Origin: Epsilonproteobacteria bacterium UBA6211
GTDB taxonomy: Bacteria > Campylobacterota > Campylobacteria > Campylobacterales > Arcobacteraceae
Reading direction: 5' to 3'
DNA: 7,890 nucleotides
Assembly: GCA_002421845.1 (NCBI GenBank)
Contig: DISL01000062.1
Location: 1 to 7,890, forward strand
Positions 4,606 through 7,890 of the stretch are shown here, piece after piece; position 1 is the first letter of the stretch, and each line of letters starts with the position of its first letter. The notes under the pieces were generated by a model, which saw nothing but the letters and a program-made list of their open reading frames with translations, did not search any database and was not told the DNA's origin. The translations under genes and the position numbers were made by a program.

Positions 4606-6474
4606 ATGGGAAAACAACAATTTCAAACGGAAGTAGGGCAACTATTATATCTTATGACACATTCGCTTTACTCAAATAAAGAGATTTTCATAAGAGAACT
4701 TGTATCAAATAGTAGTGATGCAATAGATAAACTAAAATATTTGACATTAACGGAAGAGTCACTCAAAAACTTAGAGTGGACTCCTCAAATCAACATAAGT
4801 TTTGATAAAGATGATAAATCTTTGACAATAGCTGATAACGGTATTGGTATGGATGAAGCTGATTTGGTGGCTAATATCGGAACTATTGCAAAAAGCGGTA
4901 CTAAGTCATTTGTAGAAAAGCTTACGGGTGATGCAAAAAAAGATAGTAACCTAATAGGGCAATTTGGGGTAGGGTTTTATTCCGTGTTTATGGTGGCTGA
5001 TTATGTTGATGTTATTACAAAAAAAGCCGGAAGTGAACAAGCTTACAAATGGAGTAGTGACGGTAAAGGTGAGTTTGAAATCAAACCTGTTACAAAAGAA
5101 TCTCAAGGTACGGTAATCTATATCAAGCTAAAAGATGATGAAGTAGAAGATTTTACGAGTAGATGGAGAATCGAAAATATAATAAAAAAATATTCAAATC
5201 ATATAGCTTATCCAATCTTTTTGAACTACAAAGAAGAAGTAGAAGATAAAGAAACAAAAGAGAAAAAAGAAGAATCTAAATGTGAGCAAATAAATGCTGC
5301 TACGGCTCTTTGGACATTGCCTAAATCAAAAATAAAGCCTGAAGAGTATAACGAGTTTTATAAATCTATTTCTCACGATAGTACCGACCCATTACTTCAC
5401 GTACATACAAAAGCAGAAGGGGTAAATAACTACACTACGCTATTTTACGTACCTCAAAAAGCACCTTTTGATATGTATAGAGTAGATTATCAAAGCGGTG
5501 TAAAACTATACGTAAAAAGGGTATTTATCACAGATGATGATAAAGAACTTCTTCCTACATACTTAAGATTTGTAAGGGGTATCATAGATAGCGAAGATTT
5601 ACCACTCAACGTAAGTAGAGAGATATTACAAGAAAATAGAATCCTAGCAAATATAAAACAATCGAGCGTAAAAAAACTTCTTGGCGAGTTTAAAAAACTT
5701 AGTGAAGATAAAGAGAAATACGAGAAGTTTTATAAAGAGTTCGGTAGAGCATTAAAAGAAGGTGCGTATCAAGACTTTACAAACAAAGATGCTATTTTAG
5801 AGCTTTTGAGATATAAATCAACAAAAGTAGAAGGTATGACATCTTTTGCAGAGTATAAAGATAGAGCTTCTACGGAGCAGAAAGCTATCTATTATATCGT
5901 AGGTGAGAATGAGAAGATTTTGAGAAGTTCACCGTTACTTGAAAGCTACAAAAAAGCAGACATTGAGGTACTTATCCTTGATGATAAGGAGATAGATGAT
6001 ATTATCACTCCTGCTTTTGGTGCATATCAAGAGTGGCAGTTCAAAGATATTACTAGTTGTGAAGCACCTGCGACTGAACAAAGTGAAGAAGAGAAAAAAG
6101 AGATTGAAGAAAAATACAAATCAATCGTAGAAAAAATCAAATCAAATCTAGGTGACGCTGTAAAAGATGTAAAAGTAACAAACAGATTAAGCGATAGCCC
6201 AAGTTGCGTAGTAAAAGACGGTAATGACCCTATGGCTTCTATGGCTCATATGTTTAGAGCAATGGGACAAGAGATGCCGGAATCTGCGCCGATACTTGAA
6301 ATCAACCCGGAACATGATATAATCAAAAAGCTAAACGGTTGTGCGGATGATAGCTTGATAGCCGATATATCTTGGTTATTACTAGATAATGCAAAAATAA
6401 GCGAAGGTATGGAGATAAAAGACCCTATCGGTTTTGCAAAAAGACTAAATAGCGTTATGGCTAAAGTGTTTTAG
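4606..6474 (+). CDS. htpG: Chaperone protein HtpG (bacterial Hsp90)
   Basis: Cytosolic homodimeric ATP-dependent chaperone that remodels client proteins, often with DnaK. At 622 residues it matches the usual bacterial length. The N-terminal GHKL ATPase shows IFIRELVSNSSDAIDK (27-42; Glu31 catalytic, Asn35 binding Mg/ATP), ADNGIGM (76-82; Asp77 contacts adenine) and GQFGVGFYS (118-126, lid/phosphate glycines). A short charged segment (209-225) joins it to the middle domain, where DLPLNVSREILQ (331-342) carries the conserved arginine (Arg338) that reaches the ATP phosphate. The C-terminal dimerisation domain includes a Met-rich amphipathic helix (DPMASMAHMFRAMG, 541-554), a likely client contact. 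The ATG at 4606 has a strong AAGGAG (4592-4597) at 8 nt. Upstream lie a CIRCE-like operator, two candidate promoters and a long repeat hairpin, suggesting HrcA repression relieved on heat stress. No terminator follows. Confidence 0.98.
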   Translation: MGKQQFQTEVGQLLYLMTHSLYSNKEIFIRELVSNSSDAIDKLKYLTLTEESLKNLEWTPQINISFDKDDKSLTIADNGIGMDEADLVANIGTIAKSGTKSFVEKLTGDAKKDSNLIGQFGVGFYSVFMVADYVDVITKKAGSEQAYKWSSDGKGEFEIKPVTKESQGTVIYIKLKDDEVEDFTSRWRIENIIKKYSNHIAYPIFLNYKEEVEDKETKEKKEESKCEQINAATALWTLPKSKIKPEEYNEFYKSISHDSTDPLLHVHTKAEGVNNYTTLFYVPQKAPFDMYRVDYQSGVKLYVKRVFITDDDKELLPTYLRFVRGIIDSEDLPLNVSREILQENRILANIKQSSVKKLLGEFKKLSEDKEKYEKFYKEFGRALKEGAYQDFTNKDAILELLRYKSTKVEGMTSFAEYKDRASTEQKAIYYIVGENEKILRSSPLLESYKKADIEVLILDDKEIDDIITPAFGAYQEWQFKDITSCEAPATEQSEEEKKEIEEKYKSIVEKIKSNLGDAVKDVKVTNRLSDSPSCVVKDGNDPMASMAHMFRAMGQEMPESAPILEINPEHDIIKKLNGCADDSLIADISWLLLDNAKISEGMEIKDPIGFAKRLNSVMAKVF

Positions 6475-6482
6475 GAAGACTT

Positions 6483-6554
6483 ATGGAACGCCAGTTTTTA
6501 ACTGGTGATTTCATGTTTATTTCACCAGATAAATCTTGCGTTCCAAAAAGGTAA
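6483..6554 (+). CDS. Possible 23-residue leader peptide between htpG and the lipoprotein gene
   Basis: ATG at 6483 opens a 23-codon frame (beginning MERQFLTGDF, ending CVPKR) that stops at TAA (6552-6554), 4 nt before the lipoprotein start. AGGAAG (6473-6478), overlapping the htpG stop codon, is a good Shine-Dalgarno 4 nt upstream. The frame runs right through the inverted repeats at 6484-6545, and the Shine-Dalgarno of the lipoprotein gene (AAAAAGG, 6545-6551) lies within its last codons, so its translation could open the hairpin and couple to the next gene. Nothing about the peptide suggests a function, and the open frame may simply be a by-product of a repeat element. Confidence 0.3.
   Translation: MERQFLTGDFMFISPDKSCVPKR
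6484..6545 (+). promoter_or_regulatory. Nested hairpin with two competing inner stems
   Basis: TGGAACGC (6484-6491) and GCGTTCCA (6538-6545) form a perfect 8-bp closing stem. Inside, CCAGTT (6491-6496) pairs with AACTGG (6500-6505), while CTGGTGA (6502-6508) pairs perfectly with TCACCAG (6522-6528). The two inner hairpins share CTGG (6502-6505), so they exclude each other. The 3' arm abuts the lipoprotein Shine-Dalgarno. No U tract follows. It may be a regulatory leader or a copy of a dispersed intergenic repeat; it matches no RNA family I recognise. Confidence 0.5.
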
Positions 6555-6558
6555 AATA

Positions 6559-7137
6559 ATGAACAAAGTAAAACTCTCGTTCTTAATTTTAGGTCTTGTA
6601 GTATTCTTAAGCGGTTGTTCCAGCACTCCTTATATGCAGTTTTCACAAAATGCCATATATTTGAATGATGCGGATAATACAAATGTAATTGAGCTAAAAA
6701 ATCCAAGAAAAATAGATAGGTATGATTCTTGCGTATTTAACGGTTTTACCATAGATGATGCAAGTAAGCATATTGAATATATTAAACTTCATTCTTGGTG
6801 TCAGTGGAACGGTTTATCAAGTAGTTTTTATCAAAATTTCCTGAATTTAAATATTAAAAAATTACAATTAATCAAAAGTTTCGTAAAAGATAAGTACAAT
6901 ATATTCTTGTATGCAAAAAACGGAAAAGAGTTTTATTTTGTTCATACCTATGATGTAACGAGTGATTTATTTATTATAGATTATGACGGTAGTTTTGTAA
7001 CAAAAATTTGCAAAGAGTGCTATTTGATTGATAAATCATTACGGTTTGATGAGAAAATAGATAAAAGTTTGGTTGAACGTAATTTTATAGAGGGTTATTT
7101 CTCAAGAGAATCGAGCAACGACTATTACGAAAAATAA
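6559..7137 (+). CDS. Lipoprotein of unknown function
   Basis: 192 residues; family not recognised. The N-terminus MNKVKLSFLILGLVVFLSGC has a basic start, a hydrophobic core and the lipobox LSGC, so Cys20 should be lipidated after signal peptidase II cleavage. Ser rather than Asp at +2 would by the usual Lol rule send it to the outer membrane. The mature part has four further cysteines (Cys58, Cys81, Cys151, Cys154; the last two in CKEC) and is rich in Tyr, Phe and Asp, with alternating hydrophobic strands (115-129, 136-150), suggesting a small beta-rich domain. The ATG at 6559 is preferred over an in-frame ATG at 6505 because AAAAAGG (6545-6551) precedes it by 7 nt and the lipobox then sits at the normal distance. 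It lies 84 nt after htpG and 12 nt before the DedA gene, probably in one transcript with the latter. Confidence 0.8.
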   Translation: MNKVKLSFLILGLVVFLSGCSSTPYMQFSQNAIYLNDADNTNVIELKNPRKIDRYDSCVFNGFTIDDASKHIEYIKLHSWCQWNGLSSSFYQNFLNLNIKKLQLIKSFVKDKYNIFLYAKNGKEFYFVHTYDVTSDLFIIDYDGSFVTKICKECYLIDKSLRFDEKIDKSLVERNFIEGYFSRESSNDYYEK

Positions 7138-7149
7138 ATTAGGATATTT

Positions 7150-7680
7150 ATGGAAGAATTGATTAGGGACTGGGGATATATAATACTGTTTTTATATTCC
7201 TTTGGCGGTGGTTTTGTTGCTCTTGCGGTAGCCGGGGTTTTGAGTTTTAGCGGTGAGCTTAATATTTTTGTATCTATTGCAGTAGCAGGAGTCGCAAATT
7301 TTATAGGTGATCAGTTTTTGTTTTATATGGCTAGACATAATAAGCATTTTGCAAACGATATAATGAAAAAATATGGTAGAAAAGTAGCATATACACATCT
7401 TTTGATGAGAAGATACGGATATTTGGCTATATTTCTACAAAAATATATCTACGGAGTAAAAACTCTTGTACCTTTGGCGATAGGACTCACAAAATATTCC
7501 GCACAAAGATTTGCATTTTATAATGTATTTGCTTCTACTTTATGGGCTATTGTTGTAGGAAGTGTAGCTTATATGCTAGGAGAAGTGGTGTTGACTTATG
7601 CCGAAGATTATAAATATATAGGTATCGGTATAATACTTTTAATTGTATTCTCTGTTTCATATCTCTACAAAAAAATATAA
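7150..7680 (+). CDS. DedA-family inner membrane protein
   Basis: 176 residues, mostly hydrophobic, of the DedA/SNARE-associated (VTT domain) family; members act in envelope homeostasis, and some flip undecaprenyl phosphate or phosphatidylethanolamine. Membrane or re-entrant segments are near 10-33, 38-60, 91-113, 121-145 and 154-174. SGELN (34-38) supplies Glu36 and NFIGDQFLFYMAR (50-62) supplies Asp54 and Arg62, matching acidic and GDxxxYxxxR family positions. The second signature, usually F-x-x-R-F-x-P-G-x-R, here reads FLQKYIYGVK (95-104), with lysines at both arginine positions and Tyr for Pro. AGGA (7141-7144) lies 5 nt before the ATG. It follows the lipoprotein gene by 12 nt and is followed by a strong terminator. 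The family assignment is fairly secure, the transported substrate unknown. Confidence 0.85.
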   Translation: MEELIRDWGYIILFLYSFGGGFVALAVAGVLSFSGELNIFVSIAVAGVANFIGDQFLFYMARHNKHFANDIMKKYGRKVAYTHLLMRRYGYLAIFLQKYIYGVKTLVPLAIGLTKYSAQRFAFYNVFASTLWAIVVGSVAYMLGEVVLTYAEDYKYIGIGIILLIVFSVSYLYKKI

Positions 7681-7690
7681 CTGCATATTT

Positions 7691-7727
7691 AAAGTGTAAC
7701 CAAATAACTCAATGGTTACACTTTTTT
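7691..7727 (+). terminator. Intrinsic terminator after the DedA gene
   Basis: AAAGTGTAACC (7691-7701) and GGTTACACTTT (7714-7724) form a perfect 11-bp stem around a 12-nt loop, with a run of six T (7722-7727) at its 3' edge. It begins 10 nt after the DedA stop codon and separates that transcript from acnB. Confidence 0.9.
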
Positions 7728-7768
7728 ATTTTATCCACATTAAATCTCTTTTTAAAAAAATCATTTTT

Positions 7769-7777
7769 TGATATCAT
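7769..7777 (+). promoter_or_regulatory. Candidate extended -10 promoter for acnB
   Basis: TGATATCAT fits TGn plus TATCAT (one mismatch from TATAAT), preceded by T- and A-rich tracts (7747-7768) such as flank Campylobacterota promoters. The predicted start near 7784 leaves a leader of about 23 nt. It is the only plausible promoter between the terminator and acnB. Confidence 0.45.
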
Positions 7778-7806
7778 TGCTTTACATAAAAAAATAGGAG
7801 ATTTTA

Positions 7807-7890
7807 ATGGCTTTAATAGAAGAGTACAAAGCTCATACTGTTGAGAGAGAAACTTTAGGTGTTCCACCACTTCCACTAACTGCAAAACAA
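7807..7890 (+). CDS. acnB: Aconitate hydratase B, N-terminal fragment cut by the window edge
   Basis: Only the first 28 codons are present. The start MALIEEYKAHTVERETLGVP followed by PLPLTAKQ is the distinctive N-terminus of AcnB, the bifunctional aconitate hydratase 2 / 2-methylisocitrate dehydratase, a [4Fe-4S] enzyme that isomerises citrate to isocitrate in the TCA cycle (oxidative or reductive). This part belongs to the helical HEAT-like domain special to AcnB, so it is not AcnA. AGGAG (7796-7800) is 6 nt upstream of the ATG. The gene runs off the right edge; its catalytic cysteines cannot be checked. It has its own likely promoter and is isolated from the upstream operon by a terminator. 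Confidence 0.92.
   Translation, partial: MALIEEYKAHTVERETLGVPPLPLTAKQ

Noticed and set aside
4446..4679. Plus-strand open frame of 77 codons over the repeat hairpin
   Set aside because: It starts at GTG inside the CIRCE-like arm, has no ribosome site, and runs 74 nt into htpG in another frame; its sequence is just the repeat translated.
6461..6706. Minus-strand open frame of 81 codons
   Set aside because: It is antisense to the htpG end, the junction dyad and the lipoprotein start; no motif or start signal.
7192..7398. Minus-strand open frame of 68 codons
   Set aside because: Antisense within the DedA gene; low-complexity hydrophobic shadow.

Overview
The window looks like a stretch of a low-GC member of the Campylobacterota (the former Epsilonproteobacteria). 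Three things suggest this: strong AT bias with AGA/ATA-rich codon use, extended -10 promoters without clear -35 boxes, and close-packed genes whose products (HtpG, WaaF, the first 28 residues of AcnB) read like versions from that phylum. The genus cannot be fixed by eye.

Left part (1-3937): the edge of a lipopolysaccharide core cluster. A possible C-terminal scrap of a plus-strand gene (1-54) meets a minus-strand family-9 glycosyltransferase (64-1038). That gene diverges from a tightly overlapped plus-strand operon: a membrane-anchored glycosidase-like protein (1121-2176), WaaF heptosyltransferase II (start 2169, 8-nt overlap) and a small GT4-like protein (start 3110, 4-nt ATGA overlap). The two directions start from facing -10 boxes only about 10 bp apart. 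The glycosidase-like and GT4-like proteins lack residues normally essential for catalysis in the folds they resemble.

Middle (3934-4605): a small exported protein on the minus strand converges on the LPS operon. The two stop codons overlap inside an inverted repeat. Its upstream region is shared with htpG and carries a CIRCE-like HrcA operator (4426-4452), candidate promoters, and a striking 69-nt array of four 14-nt words (two direct, two inverted) that would fold as a long hairpin in the htpG leader.

Right part (4606-7890): htpG, then an 84-nt junction holding a nested alternative-hairpin structure and a 23-codon ORF with its own Shine-Dalgarno. Next come a lipoprotein of unknown function, a DedA-family membrane protein with lysines at its usual arginine positions, a clear intrinsic terminator (7691-7727), and the promoter and first 28 codons of acnB. 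No terminator is visible after htpG, so htpG, the lipoprotein and the DedA gene may form one heat-stress and envelope transcript; this is inferred.

No tRNA, rRNA, CRISPR array or insertion sequence was seen. The regulatory and repeat structures flanking htpG are the least ordinary part of the window. Functional statements rest on motif reading, not on searches.
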